A DNA stretch of 64,000 bases, taken from the NCBI GenBank assembly GCA_024180945.1, contig JAKSGN010000003.1, positions 1,426,001 through 1,490,000 of the forward strand. The letters run 5' to 3'. Of the stretch, positions 11,306-24,900 are shown in pieces. The notes under the pieces were generated by a model that saw only the letters and a list, made by a program, of their open reading frames with translations, searched no databases and was not told where the DNA came from. Numbering within the stretch: the stretch's first letter is position 1; each line of letters begins with the position of its first letter. Position numbers and translations under genes: made by a program. This stretch comes from Macrophomina tecta. Lineage: Eukaryota > Ascomycota > Dothideomycetes > Botryosphaeriales > Botryosphaeriaceae.

Positions 11306-13385
11306 TCATTCTCTCGGCGTGACGCGGAACTGGCGCAGATCGAAGCGCTCAATATCGGCCTCCTTGCCATCAGCAGGGGGCATGTGGCCCATCTCAATGC
11401 TCGTCTGACGCTGAGGGTACGCGGCGCTGCTATGACTATTGCTGCGGCCGTGGTGCACGGCAGTATCGGCGCCGCCCATCTTGACGTCGACGGGGCGGTT
11501 GAAAGCCTGCGAGGGCCCGCGGTCGGTCGAATCGCGGCTCTCGAGCTCGCGGGCCTTCAGATCGTGCTGGGCGTGGCCGAAGCGGGCGAAGGCGGAGCTG
11601 AGGGTCGCAATGAACCAGGGGGATGAGCCGCCGGGCCGGTAGCTCCAGTACTCGCGACTCTCCTCGTCGGCGGGAACGATGCGGCCGCGGGAGAGCCAGC
11701 GCGTGAGCATGATGGGCACATTGAGGGCAACGTACGTCATGATACCGGCGATAAGGCCGTAGGCGGTGCTGTACGACAGTGGCACGAAGACTATGGTGAC
11801 GAAGGCCGGGACGGCGTCGCCGATGTAGCGCCAGTTGATGGCGACCACCTGGCGGACCATCATGGCGCCGACTAGGACGAGGGTGCAGCCGGTTGCCCAT
11901 GGTGGGATGGATGCGAAGATGGGCGCGAAGAACAGGGAAATGAAGAAGCAGATGCCGGTTGTCATGGCTGTCAAGCCCGTCTTGCCGCCTTCCGCAATGC
12001 CAGCACCGGACTCGATAAAGGCAGTGACCGGACTGACGCCGAATAGAGAACCGACGCTAATGCTGAACGCATCAGTGCAGTACGCGGCTGTTGAGCGCGG
12101 AAAGTCACCCGTCGATTGATCGACCACCCCAGAGAAGCGCGCCATGCTGTATAGCGTGGCAGTGCAGTCGATGATGTCGACATACAGGAAGGTGAAAAGC
12201 GCGAGTACGAATTCGGTGGGGGCTCGGCTGATGTTCCAATCCAGGACATTGAGAGTTCTCTCAATGGGGTGGAAGGTCACGACATTCTTAAAGAAGTCGA
12301 ACTTGGCATCACCGTCCGGCGTGTCTGGGAAGAAGGTGACTGAGGTACCGCGACTAAGGTACCAGTCAGTAACATGTCTCAGGTAAACGGTTGAAGAAGC
12401 GTCAGCTGACTCACGGCCAAGAGATAATGGAGACTACCAAGATACCGATGATCATGGCGCTCTTGACCTTATACGACATAAGGTAGGTCGTCAAGATACC
12501 ACCGCAAAAAACGCCGACCCACAACTATTTGTCGAAGCGAGGTCAGGCCTTCCATACGCAATACAGGCGGTGGAGTCAGGAAGATTACTTACGGTCGGAT
12601 TCTGCATCTTGTGGCTCTGACACTCGCCAAACTCGTCCCTGTATTGAGGCTGGCATCCGGCCAGATCCAAGGGAGTGGCGGTGGCGCCGGTGATAGCACC
12701 GATGCCTGCGCTATACGACAGGCCAATCTCGGCGAGAAAGAGACCGATGCCACACGCAGCAGCAACCTTTAGGGAGGTTGGGAGCATGCGGACAAGCCAT
12801 TGGCGCATGCCCAAGAGGGAAAGAAAAATGAAGATGAAGCCCTCGACGAAGACAGCGGTCAGGGCCAAGCCATAGGGCACTCTGCGGGTGCCGTGGAAGC
12901 CGACGACCTGGTAGGTGAAGTAGGCGTTCAGGCCCATGCCGGTGGCCAGAGCCACGGGGAGATTGGTGATGAGGCCGAAAAAGAAGGAGCCGAAAGCAGC
13001 AATGGCGGTGGTGGCCGTGACGAAGTCACGATTCAGGCCGATTAGGCACGCTTGATAGTCGGGGTCATTGGCGCACGTGGGGTCCAGGGCATCACGGCAG
13101 ACGCAGGTGCCACCGGAGTCAGTCAGGATGTTCGAGTTGACGGCAATGATGTAGGCCATGGTGAAGAAGGTAGTGACGCCAGCGCGCACCTCAGTCAAGA
13201 AACGAGCGTCCCGGATTTCGTCGGCCTGGCGAGCAAAGTTAGATAGACGACAGGAAGGGCCGAGGGTGCCACAGCAACTCTAAGCAACTCACATGGCCGG
13301 AACCGTCAAGGCGAAAGAGACGGCCAAACTTGGAGTCGGCCATGAAGGCGTCCAAGCGCCGACACTGCTGGCGGAAAGCGTCCAT
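11306..13385 (-). CDS. azgA: AzgA-type purine (hypoxanthine/adenine/guanine) permease
   Basis: Plasma-membrane purine-H+ symporter of the AzgA subfamily of NCS2/NAT-like carriers. Four exons on the minus strand: 13385-13293, 13225-12593, 12524-12415 and 12353-11306 (627 residues). Introns 13292-13226, 12592-12525 and 12414-12354 have GT..AG ends, and the first and last have CTAAC/CTGAC branch sites. Family landmarks in order: GRLFRLDGSGH and ARFLTEVRAG before helix 1, FFTMAYIIAVN, a CVCRD cysteine motif, NLPVALATGMGLNAYFTYQV, the GIGLFLAEIGL helix, WVGVFCGGILTTYLMSYKVK, SWPRGTSVTFFP, then LYVDIIDCTATLYSMARFSG, SPVTAFIESGAGIAEGGKTG and GAMMVRQVVAINW. The C-terminal tail of about 130 residues is hydrophilic. 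The ATG at 13385 matches the position of the family's usual start. Confidence 0.93.
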
Positions 13386-14536
13386 GACCAGAGCAGCAGA
13401 GAACGAGCGGCCGAGCAGAGGCGCTGGGAGAAAGAAGAGAAGGTGTTCAGCGACACAGCATCAGCTGGGGAACGCTAGTCGGCACTGGGGCGGGCGCAAT
13501 GCTTTTACACAAGCCGGGACGGGCATGTTTGGGGAGGTGGCATGGCGAGAAGCAACGGCGGCGCCGATCATGCTGGATGGTTAGCACTAACTGACTAGCA
13601 GGCGCGGCGGCAGCCACGGGAAGATTGTTGAGCACTGGCCAGGGCGGAGGAGATGACGGAGGCGCGGGCAGGGTCGTGTCCGAGGGCCCTGCTCCACCAA
13701 GAGCCTGCCTGGGCAGGCGAGGGGAAATAAGGAAAAAGCCAGACGCTGTGCGCGCGGCCGGTAGTGCGAAGTAGCAGCACTGTAGGGCTGGCCGTGGCGC
13801 GGCTCGGCAGCGCAGGAACAGAACGGCGAACAGCGCGGCAGGCACCTAGAGGCACGACCAAGCCCAGGAGGCGCGCCGGCAGGCTGCAGCAGGCTGGCCG
13901 GCAGGCACCAGCAGCAGCGAGAGACCGGCCGACGCAGAAGGCGGAAAGAACGATCGCCGACGAGAGCGCGGACGAGCACGAGCACGAGGCCGAAGCCGAG
14001 ACAGGCAGGAGGCACCCGCAGGGCCCCCGAGGCATGAGGCAGCCAGGCACGCAGCAGAAGCCGGCGGCAGTAGCAGCAGCCAGGCACGACCGCCTGCCCG
14101 CCTGCCCGCCTGCCCGCCCAGCGCCGGCAGCGGCACGGCCGTCCGCCTGGCCATTCCGTCAGGCACCGCGCGGCCCAGCCCTCTCGCCAGTCTTTCTTCT
14201 TCCTTTTTGCGCGCCTCAGGCGCATCGGCCGGGATCGCCTCCTACTGCATGATAGATTGCGGATCATCGGCGGCATGGGTGAAAGCGGGTGCGTGAAACG
14301 GCGACGGCAGCTTAACTCGCTCCCAAACCGGCCGCTGGGACCGCCCCTGTCGTCCCCCGTCACGCCGCGCCAGACCCCGGCCGCGCGCTCTCTAGCTCGA
14401 AGCTTCATGAGTAGCCACGAGACGACTACTTACCGCGCCGGCGCCGAACTGCGCTTCGAGAGCGTCATCCTTCCGCCCCATTCGTTTTCCAGAAGATCTG
14501 CCCTCGCCCAACCAGCCCGAGTCCATTCAACACCGC
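13386..14536. other. GC-rich divergent intergenic region
   Basis: Lies between the 5' ends of the AzgA-like permease (-) and the methyltransferase-like gene (+). Long open frames here on both strands are low-complexity Ala/Gly/Arg/Pro products of high GC content and show no family features. It presumably holds both promoters; one TGATAG GATA-factor-like site lies near 14249-14254. Confidence 0.5.
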
Positions 14537-16786
14537 ATGGGCAACCCAATGTTCTCCGCCGACCTCTCGTGGAGCGACCAGTGCGCCGAGACCGTGGGCC
14601 AGCGCCGGGAGCGCCGTCTGCGCAACCGCGAGCACGGCTCGTCGACCCAGAGCTTCCAGTCCGACGAGTCCATTTCCAAGTCCAGCTTCTGGTCTCTGCC
14701 CGTCCGCAAGAAGAACAACACCTCCAAGCCCTCCTCGCACGACTCCGCCTCCCGCAAGACCTCCAAGCTCTCGCTGCAGGACCGCAGCCACCCCAAGCCC
14801 AACAACGACATCTTCCACGATGCTGCCGAGTGGTCCATCCCCGCCGAACTCCCCCCCACCCAGCTCCCCGTCCTGCCCGTCCTCCCCTCGATTGCCTCCA
14901 GCGAGTCCACGGCCCCAGAGCCGCGGTCTCCGCGAGGTTCCACCACCCGTTCATCAGGTACATCGCTGCGCCTCTGTCCTCCAGCCGCGTTGGCTGATCA
15001 ATCAATCAGTGTGTACCGTCCAGCATGTTGGCCACGACGGCCATTACCGACAAAAACGCATTGTCGAGGAAGTCCAGGTCCATGAGGTCCAGCACCTGAG
15101 CGAAGACTCCTACGTCTCGAGAACGACGACCCGCAGCACCGAGGTGAGCCCCCAGCTCAATCCTGCTACTCCACATACTGCCGCCACACGCTAAACAACC
15201 CAGATCTCTTACCTGCCTTTGGACAGCGCTTTGGCTGACGAGGACCAGACTTCTCCCTCAACTCGTGGTCGGTATGTAGATTGCTGGCTGTGCACCAATT
15301 CATTTTGCTTTTCGCTGCCTATCGTTCGCTGTCTCTCCATGTCTGCTTTTGAATCTGACTCCGCCAAGTTCGGAAGGCTCCACCTCTTCCAGTCTCTTTG
15401 CGCTAGACAACGACACCTGCAGTTCTGCCTACCAAACTCCGCCCGACAACGGCCCCCGATGCAACTGGCAAGCTCCTCAGGACTGGGACATCGCTTCTAT
15501 ACGCTCCTACTCGAACAACAGACAGTCTTTCGAAAGCGCGTTCCTTTGCGACCCGGACGCCGCCGAGCTGAGTCAGTTTCAACGCTTCATCCGCCGCATG
15601 GAGAGCGCTGGCCCGAAGGTGATTCTGGAGCGCCTCAAAGATGAACCATCCCCTGACGTCCTTGCGACCGACCCCTACGCCAAAGAAGAGATCGCGGTGG
15701 AAAAGTACTTGTGGTGCCTAGCCGCACTGCAGCTGCAAAATATGGAGAATTCTCTAGTGCCGAATCAGGGAGTAGGGCCCCTGCTCAGTCTGCCTACAAT
15801 GTTCCGGCAACCGAAGCGAGTGCTGGAGCTCTACAGCAACCTGGGTGAGTAAAGCGAGCCATCTCCACGCGAACCGCGGCCGCCTAAGCACAGCTGCTAA
15901 TACCAATCCTTGAATAGCCGAAGTCTATCAGCTCTCCGCCATCTACCCTAAATCCCACATCTCATATCTGACTGTGCGCAAGCCACTGCCAAGCCTCCCA
16001 CTGCCTTCCAACATTCATCCCCTGGTCGTGCCGTCTGCTGGTCTCCTACCCCTGCCCTACGCTACGGGCTCGTTTAACCTTATACGTTGTGCCGCACTCC
16101 CGTCGCACCTTCCGGCCTCCAAGATCCAGCCCATCCTTCGGGACCTGCTTCGAATGCTCGCGCCTGGTGGCATTCTCGAGCTACGGCTGATCGATAGTAC
16201 ACCGGTCCGCGCAACCATGGGCCCGAGGCTGCGCGCATGGTTCGAGGAGCGTTTGCTACTAAATCTGGAAAAGGGCTTCCTCTGCTCGCGACCGTTAGCA
16301 CTGCTACCAGGATGGGTGAAGGACTGTGGCTTCCGCGTGCTGGAGGGTGGTGAGCGCCAAAAGGATCTCGTTGCCCAGCGCCTAAGGTTGCCTGCGTGCG
16401 CGCATCCCAAAGAGAGTGAGTCGAGGCACACGTCGCTTCATTCATTGCGGCGCAAAAGCCGGCAGGACACAGCCAAGCGCAGCACTCTTGAGTACAACAA
16501 GCAGAACGGCATAACCGGCAACTCCACCAGGGCTACGGACTTCGCGGCAGTCTTCGAAGACCCTGCCGAGGAGGCGGCATCGGCAGAAGGCAAGGCACTT
16601 CAGGGCGAGTTAGCAGCGCTTGTGGCACGCGGCTTGTGGAGAGATTCGTGGGGCGCCCTTGTGGACAAGGGTCCTACTGTCGGTCGTGACATGATTTGGT
16701 GGTGGGATGATCCTGAAATTGTGCGCGAGTGTTGGGATTATGGCACTGTCTTCGAATGCGGCACCATGTTTGCTTTCAAAGAGTGA
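14537..16786 (+). CDS. Putative SAM-methyltransferase-like protein
   Basis: Five exons: 14537-14957, 15010-15143, 15204-15271, 15369-15844 and 15918-16786 (655 residues); the four introns are 52-97 nt and the phases join cleanly. The first half is low complexity and Ser/Pro-rich, with a tract TPPSSEGSTSSSLFALDND at the exon 3/4 join. The second half resembles the class I methyltransferase fold: RVLELYSNLAEVYQL in the motif I position, IRCAALPSHLP, a LRMLAPGGILELRLID strand after a helix like the LxPGG post-motif of many methyltransferases, and a C-terminal region ending WDYGTVFECGTMFAFKE. The glycine-rich SAM loop expected in motif I is missing, so catalytic competence is doubtful. Such proteins are frequent and poorly characterised in filamentous fungi. 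The function is unknown. Confidence 0.75.
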
Positions 16787-19700
16787 GGCGACGGTGAGAA
16801 GTGCTCGTCGGATTAGGCCACCACTTTCCCCCTCCCTTTCGGTTCTGTTGGGCGCAGGTGTTAACTGGAGTTTTGCTTTTTTTGGGCGGTCAAAGGTGTC
16901 CTATGCGTTATACCATCCACGCGCGACTGATATCATTGGGAGGCTTTCTGGGCGTTCGCGCTATGTCTAGAGAAGGTGTTTTGCCATTGTTCCGGCATGA
17001 AGTCGAGCGGACTTTCCGTCTTTGCCGACATTTATTTTCATTCTTGAGAGTTGCACTGCGACGGTTGGTGGCTGCAGTGTTTATCTGGTTGGTCTCTCAC
17101 ATGTAAGAGATGTCGGACGCGAAACAAGCCTTACTGTTGCTGCACGGAAGGGTGGGCGTGTCAGGGCAATACGGCAAGAATGAAGCAAAGATCCCATGCT
17201 GAGCTGGTTGCAGCATCCACGCAACGACCTAGCACGGGGCGGACATGTGAGCTGCAAGGCGAGGTGGATCATGGAAACGAGAACGGGGCAGTTTCGGTCT
17301 CAAATGCATTTTCCGTTGCAGGTTAGCAGGCTTGCTTTCCAACGCGCAAGTAGACGACGGCGCCGCAATCACGCAAGAGGATGGAAGCCCGGCGGCAGGT
17401 GTAGCGCATTTGGCTTCTTCTGAAACAAGGTATTCGCCCGGGTCGGTAGGGCCCTACAAGGACGCGCTAACGCTTCTAGCAGAAGCCCGGACAACTCCAG
17501 CCGTTCCTGTAGATCGCTTCCAGTGACTAACGACAGCACGAATCAAACTGCCCTTCTGCCGATCATGCTTAGGCTACACAAAATGCAAATGCGTAGCCGC
17601 ATCACTACGCTCTAGCCCTCCCGCAGCTGGAAAAGCTTGCAACTCTGGTCCCCGAGAGGCACGCGCGCATTCTCTCTTGCTATACTTGCCGCCAACGCAC
17701 ACGCCCTCCCGCAGGAGTCCAAATCACCGTCACGCGCTGCGTCTCCACGCCTTTGCTCGCTTCCTAGCCCCTTCTTTAGGCAATCACCAGGCTCGCCGAT
17801 CCAACGCCTCTGCGCGACACCTGTCGCTCCTGCTGCCGTTCGTCTGGTACCGGCCCACCCATCTGCCGTTCGGCTTCCCTTAGCCACACGATGCGGTCAT
17901 TGAGACCACCTGACCTATTTGGCGTGGGCGCGGCTCGGTCAAAAGATTGCCATCGCGCTCCGTCCACACATTTTTTCCTGCTTTCCCCCTAGCATGCACG
18001 GTCGACTATCTGCTTGAAACGCACCACCGTCCAAAGATACAGTCGATCGCCCATAGAACTCGCCACCGTCGCGTGCTTGCACGGAGACATGCCGTAATTG
18101 GCCCGCCGCCTCTTTCATCAGCGAGAGATCAAGTAAAGCGCGAAGCAACGAAACGGCGACAGGAAAGCGTGATGGCTGCCGAAAAGTCAATACGATTGCA
18201 TACTTCCCGCTAGTAGCCGCAACCCTCTTCATCCTTCAACGATGGGCAAACCCCTGTATAATGAGAGGAAGAGGAAGAAAGGAAAAAGAGATCTATCATC
18301 CAGAAAGCCAAAACGTTGGCGATCGACACCGCTTGCATTGCCCAATCAAGTCTCGCGTCATCAAATACGCAATGGTCGGGTATCGCGCGTTGTATGCCTC
18401 GACCTACCAGGAAACTGCCACACCTGATCCTGCTGTCTCGCAGTATGCATGCACGCGTACGGCAGCATCATGCCGAAGGGCAATGCAGCTGTGCGTGACG
18501 CGCGGACCGGCGATCAGATGTACATACAATATGGGCGTGTGGTGGATCGCGGCGGGATGCAAGAGCTCGGGGAAGGAGCTTCTAGCCTCCCCGTGTCGTT
18601 CATGGCCCGCTCTTCCGCTTTGCTTATTCCCTGCTGCATTGCCGCGCTGCGCTTGTAGGGCCTGCCTGCCATGCTGCGTGCGGAGAACCCGTCCGAGGTA
18701 GGGGGGGTTGTCTGGAATTGCTTCCCCACTGGCATCCAGCGCCTTTTCGGACCGTTCAGTGGTCGATCAGCAGGACGGCCGAATCCGACCAAGCATCAGC
18801 TGAATCACGGACGACCGCTCACGAGGGCCTCTCGCAATTTCGTCGCAGTTGGTTGAGCGCGTCTTTTTTTCTTTTTTTTTTTTTTCGCTCGCCGACATCT
18901 GCGCGATGATGTAATTTGTCACCGTGGCTCGGACGCGCCAGAGATGTCGTGAACTCTTGTTCGCATATGCAGCAGACGAACAAGAAGCTGCCCGTGCCCA
19001 CCCTCAGAGAACCCCTATCGGTGCTGGCTCCGGCTCGTCTCGTCAATCGGTCTGCGTCCGCTGACTCGTTGCTGGCGGGGATGCGGGCTGATGGATGCTT
19101 CTAATTGGTTTAGCCCCCACTCCGCCATCAGCGACGAGTGATTGCGCTTGTGGCTTGAGGGTGGGTGCTCATTCTCTCCTTCTCTCTCTCTCTCTCTCTC
19201 TCCCCTCCTTCTGGTCCGTCCTCTCCAACAGTATCCCTGCACGGGAGACTAGGGGGTGCTTAAGCGCAAGAGCGCTTTTCTCTGGCGAATGAGCGGGCGG
19301 CATGGGATAGTATGATCGTTGCTTTCTCTTCCTTCGCTTACCGTTCAACAGATCTTGGTGCTGACTGAGTTTAACTAAGCGAAGGGTGCTCGGCACATGG
19401 GGGTGAGTTTGGGCTAGGCTGAGCATAATATATTGTGTTAACGAATGCTGGGGCCTCGACCGGGGGTAGGTGAGAGAAGCGTTATCGATGACCAGTTTGG
19501 CGAACGAGCAATATGGAGGAGCAACGCAAGGTTGGAGAGAGATTTCGTCGATTGGTCCAAACGTCTTCTACTGAAGGGATGGTGCAGGCGGTCTCGCTAT
19601 GCTTGCTGCTTGCATGCGGCACCGACCAGATGAACACCATGCAGTGGACGGAGTGGGAGCAGAAAGCATGAGGCCTGGCCGTCCGCGGCCGCGGTTCCTG

Positions 19701-21960
19701 CATGTTGCACATGGACGACGACTCGTTCGCTTTTCTAAAGGGGGCAAAGAGAGAAGAAAGCCAAGCATTGGTCGCTATTCCTTAAGAAGGCAGTTCTCCG
19801 CACTGGTGATCCCTGTTGAGCCGCCCGCAGCGTCCAGGATCCGGCATCCGCCATGTTGAAATGGCAGCCAGAGCAAAAGAAAGAAACCCAGATTCGAGAC
19901 ATGGAACACCCATTCCGGCCTTGAGCCTTACTATATGTGAAACGATATTTGCCTTGCGAACGCCTCCGACAGACCAATGAGCGCAGACAGCCAGATAAAA
20001 AGTGGCTATTTGGCTTGCTTCGCTTTTGCTTGTCTCTTTCTCGAAGCCTAGTATACTTTATGGATTCGCGTCTCCCGCCAGGACTACAGGCCGGGTCTGC
20101 GCACTATCATGGAAGCTGAAGAGAAGCTCATTCAAGGTTCTTTGGCCCTACCTTGCGATAGATGCCCGGCGGTACGCTTTGGCCCCTCTCAGGCCACGGG
20201 AAGCAACAGTGGTAGCGACAAAGGATGAAGCACGTTGACGCGGCATTGCCGCATGACCTCATCGTATCAGCCGCTGCCCGGTACGGGAAAACCGCAACCC
20301 CATGTCAAGGCCGGTCACGGGCCTCTCTTCCAGGCCTTCTACCGAGCAAACCAAGTCTCCACACATCGCTTGGGGAGGCGGGGAGAGGATCGACGGCCGG
20401 AGACACCACCGTCGCCACTGCCGCAAAAGCGCTGTTTCGGCGCAGTACCGGCAAGGCGAAGAGGAGGAAAGAGAGCAATCGCCATGTACGAGATCTGCGA
20501 CACCCTTCTCCCTCGACAACCCTTCTCAAATCCCAAAACGAATCCGAGGACACCTAGCGCAATTGCCACCGGCCGCTTTCACATCTCCATAAACTTTGGG
20601 GATATTGCCGGAAAACAATTGCCAGCGGTCAATCACCCCATCGATATACCATCTCGCCGCCGTTTCCCACTCATTTCCGTTTGCTCGTCCCGCCGTCGTG
20701 GTAAATACGCAGCGGCAGCGGCAGCAGCATTCAGGAGCAGTGTCGGCGCACGCCCTCTCCCCCGGCACCAGCGCACTCGTTAGACTCCGCACTTTCTTCT
20801 TCCCCGAGTGCCTGCGCTGCCTCTCCCCCGTGCTATCCCCGTCTTCCCGGGGGATCCCTCCCCTGCTACCACCAGCCAGCACCACAATGGTGCAACACTG
20901 CCGGCCCGATAACACACATCCCGAAGAGAGCGAGAGCAGTGGCCGACGGCAAACCCTCTCCTTTCTACCCAATCATTGCCACTTTACCCGCGCGGCCGTC
21001 ACGGGACACGTGAGCAGAAAAAGAAAAAGAAAAAAGAAAAAGCTTAAACCACGTACAGTGCGACGGCCGTGCGAAGGGAGGAGCAACGAAAAAGCATGCC
21101 GGCAAGCACTGGCCAAGCCAATAAGGGAGAGTGAGGAGACTTTCGCTGAGAAATGCTTTTGTGAGAGCCCACCGGAATTCTGCTCGCATGTGCCACCAGC
21201 CAGATACGGGGATCGGCATGATAGAGCCCGTAGGGAGGTAGTCGAAGCTTGTGATCCTTGAAAGTATCAAAGCAGGCTTTTTCTTTCATGTTCTGCGCAA
21301 ATACAGCGGATGCACGTGCAAACACGGCATCAAATCTGTGCCGACAACGGAAAGATGTGAGACGCGTACAAGGAAGAGGGATAGATACAAAAGAGAAAAG
21401 GATGCCTATCCTTTACCAAGATAGCAGGGCGCAAGCCACGACGAGACAAAAAAAAAAAAGGATAGTTAGAAAAACACACAAGGAGAAAAGTAGACGCACC
21501 AGGATATGTCTAGAACGCTTTTGCCAGATGCCGCTATGCAGTGTATCACAAAGCCCAAATCTCCTCCCCCAGTCTAGTGAAAATGCACACACATGATTCG
21601 CTCACACTCGTACATGGCGCACAATGCCTACACACAAAGTAACAACAACCAGATCATTCCAGCTCTATGGTGATGATGATAATGACCTCGCCAACCGCTA
21701 TGCAGAAAAAAATTGTAAAAGAGAAAAAGAAAAATATACCGAATGAGGGACAGAAGTAAAAGAAGTAGAGGAAGCCTCCCATAAAACTTGGCCAATAGGA
21801 AAAGAAGATAAGGCCTGTCCAGCGGCAAACCTGCCGCGGCAACGCGCAAATTGCTATCCAGATATATAGAAAAAGAAAATAGCCTCCAACCCATTGACGT
21901 CACTCGTAACGAAACGCGTCGTCAGACACTCGTCTCACATCAAACCGTCACGTTAGTCCT
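16787..21960. other. 5.2-kb interval without a recognisable gene
   Basis: Lies between the 3' end of the methyltransferase-like gene and the 3' end of URB2 (convergent). Composition is normal and not RIP-like. Open frames are short and have no family features. A TC microsatellite occupies about 19181-19202 and a T-rich run about 18865-18886. A lost gene or non-coding transcript is possible but nothing in the sequence shows it. Confidence 0.5.
19181..19202. repeat. TC dinucleotide microsatellite
   Basis: About eleven uninterrupted TC pairs in the gene-free interval. Confidence 0.9.
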
Positions 21961-24900
21961 TCACCTGCCCTCCCACTTACCAAACTTCTTCCAATCCGCA
22001 TAAACGCCGCGCCAAATGGCCCGCTCACCGGCGCCCAACCCCGCATTCATGGCGCGTAGCGCCTCGATGCCGACCACGTCCGCGCACGCGTAAAGTCCCG
22101 GCATCAGCGCTGCCCTGGTCTCTGGCGTGATGCGCCCGTGGAGAGTGTACGTGCAGAATGATGCAATCAGTGCGGGAACGTACTGGCCAGCGTACTCACG
22201 AGCCTTCTTTGTCTCGTCGACGAGTTCGGCTGTGGATGCCGACGAAGATGAAGGCGCTGGGCGTTTGCGGTTGTGGAAGCCTTTGACCGCTGAGACGGTG
22301 GGGTTGCAGAGGGTTGTCACGAGACGAGCGAAAGCGGATGCGTGGGTGGGTGTAAGAGGCGTGTTGGGTGCCGCGGGTGCGAGCCAGGGTGGTAGAGGGG
22401 GAGTCGTGGCACCGTTGTGACGGCTCGGGTCGGAGATGAAGAGGCAACGAAGTAAGTTCTGGAGCAGCGGCATGAGGACGTGGAAACGGCCGCCAAGCCG
22501 GGTGCGGTGGAGAGAAAGGATGAGGTGCGTTGTGCCGCAGAGCCGAGTATAGATGGCATCGGCTTGTTCAGATGGTAGTTCGGGGCCAGAAGAAGAGGCG
22601 AGGCGTGCCAGCGAGTCAATAATCCTCTCGATGGCCCATTGCGAGACAAGCCAATGCTAAATATAATGTGAGTACAGTGGTGATTTTATATGGGTATAGA
22701 GGCCTACCTTTTCACGCAAAATAGTATCAACGCAGTTCATGGCGGCGTGAAAGTCCCGTATGGCTTCAACATTATCGAGGTAGTTACTCAATTGCCCGAG
22801 AAATCCGTTGAGGCCTTGTGTCGAGGTCTCCTCCTTGCCTGGAACGTCTGCAAGTGTGAGCTAAGCCTCCTGGGCGGTCTATAGAAACCATACCTGGCAG
22901 GGACGAAATTAGGATGTTCATCAGAACCAGCGTAGGCTGCCAGTTCTGCTCATCGTTTGGACTGAACTTCAGTTGCGAAAGCAGTGATGTTCTTCGATCG
23001 AGCCCGAGTGAGCCCAGTGCCTTGCGCGTTGCCTCTAAGAGGCTATGACGGTCGCTTGCAGAGAGATCTACTTCAAATGAGCTACGCTCATGGGGTTGGA
23101 AAGCTCGAAGGACTCACCGCAACGCCAAAGGTCATAGATCATAGCACTGACGCACTCGGCTTCGTCTGAGCTGGCAACATTCGAGACAGCTGTCGTCAAC
23201 GAGACCCACATCGAAGCCTCTGGTTGCTCAAAGGTGTCGGCTTCATTTGTGTTGAGTCGCTTCCGAATAACCTTCAGCAGCTTTGCCTCGATACTGCAGA
23301 TATAACCTGCCATTCATTAGTAATGAATTCTTCGTTCCTATGGAAGCCAGAACTCACCGTCGCGGGTCATGGTCCGGATCGGAAGATCGGAGGCGGCACT
23401 GAGAACCGCTCTGAGGAAAGCAGTATCATCCTCAGATATGCTGCTCAATGCTCCAGGAAGCAATGTCTCCAAATCACCGTCCAGCGTCCGGAGGTATCGC
23501 TTCATTGTCTTGTACGTTTCCTCGTCGTCCCATAACTGATCCTTCATTTTAAGGGCGACAAGACCAGACTTGAAGCAGGTTAACTCCGCAATGTGGTCTT
23601 TGAAAGTGCCGGCGTCTCTAGCGAAACGGCGCATCATCTTCCTGAATCCGTCGAGAAACTGCTGGCCTTTCGTCTGATCTTTGACGGTGATGGCATGTTC
23701 AAGTGTCAAGCGAACAAGCTCGTCCAGTATCTTCAGAGAGTCCAGTTCGGCCAGATTATGATCCTGCATAGTCCGGGCAATTGTCCAGAGTAGGTCGGCT
23801 TCCGTGGCTAGCTCTGAAGTTGCGTTCGGCACCTCCATCAGCTTGGCCGCAAGGCTCAAGTGCCGGAAGAATGCCTCGCTGTTCGGCTTCCTCTTTCCGG
23901 AGACGGTACACATCTCGGTGACACGGTCCAGAATCTGCTCACGATGTTTGCGACCAATAGCGACTACTGGTACTCGCAGATACTGGATTTCAGCAAAAGC
24001 GCGAAGCTGATCGCCAAGCTCCCTGGATTTGCCCAATTTGGCCTCAGAATCAAGAGCTTCGTAGAGGACAGAAAACAGCAAGTCTCGTAGTTCGCCTGAT
24101 TGCATTGTTAAGACAAGGTCGGACATAGCCTCGAATACGAGCGTATAAGACAATCCTCGAGGTGCTTCGTATTGGCCAGAAAACTCGCCAAATGCATGCC
24201 AAAATAACAGGCGCAGAAGGCTCTTCAGAGATTCCAGTGGTGGAAGAGTCAGAAGACTAGGGAATTGAGTCAGAACGGCGGCAGCGTTCAATGTGAACAC
24301 CTCCAGGCGCGCCTTGGCGACATCCATGGGATCAGTCGTCCTGCGGCGCTTGGCTCCATCCGCGATGCGATCCCGAATCTCTTCGTTGGAGCGGAACAGA
24401 GCGACTGCTGACTGATTGAACAGATCCTTGGCCGGTTCCTTAAGATCGAGGGCGCCCATAAAATCGCTGCAGAGCGTAGCAATCAAGTTAAAGGCCTCCT
24501 CACCGCGCGCTCCTACACCCATGCCATCCGACTTTTCCGCTGCTCGAATGGCCTCAATCACGCTATGTTCCCGCGCCTGGGAGAATATATTTTCGGTGAA
24601 CTCCTTGGAATCCTGAGGCTTTTGATGGGGTCGAAGAAGGATGTGAATGCGAGAAATGGTTCGCAGAGCCCTTGCAACCGTGACTGGCTCTTTAGAAATA
24701 CCTGACAAAATCAAAAGGCTCTTTTGCAGAGACTGCAAGACAGAAACCACTGAAGCGATTGTTTCATCTGAATGCAATGCTCCCACAAGAGCATCAACAA
24801 TAACGAGACTTGCAGATGCCTCGGAAAGCTCATTATTACCAGCCGTCTTTTCACATGCAGAGATGTGATGCCATTGTTCACTTAGCAGGTCAAATATCTG

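Noticed and set aside
13587..14408. Long overlapping open frames on both strands upstream of the methyltransferase-like gene
   Set aside because: GC-rich low-complexity sequence with no conserved features or consistent splice sites.
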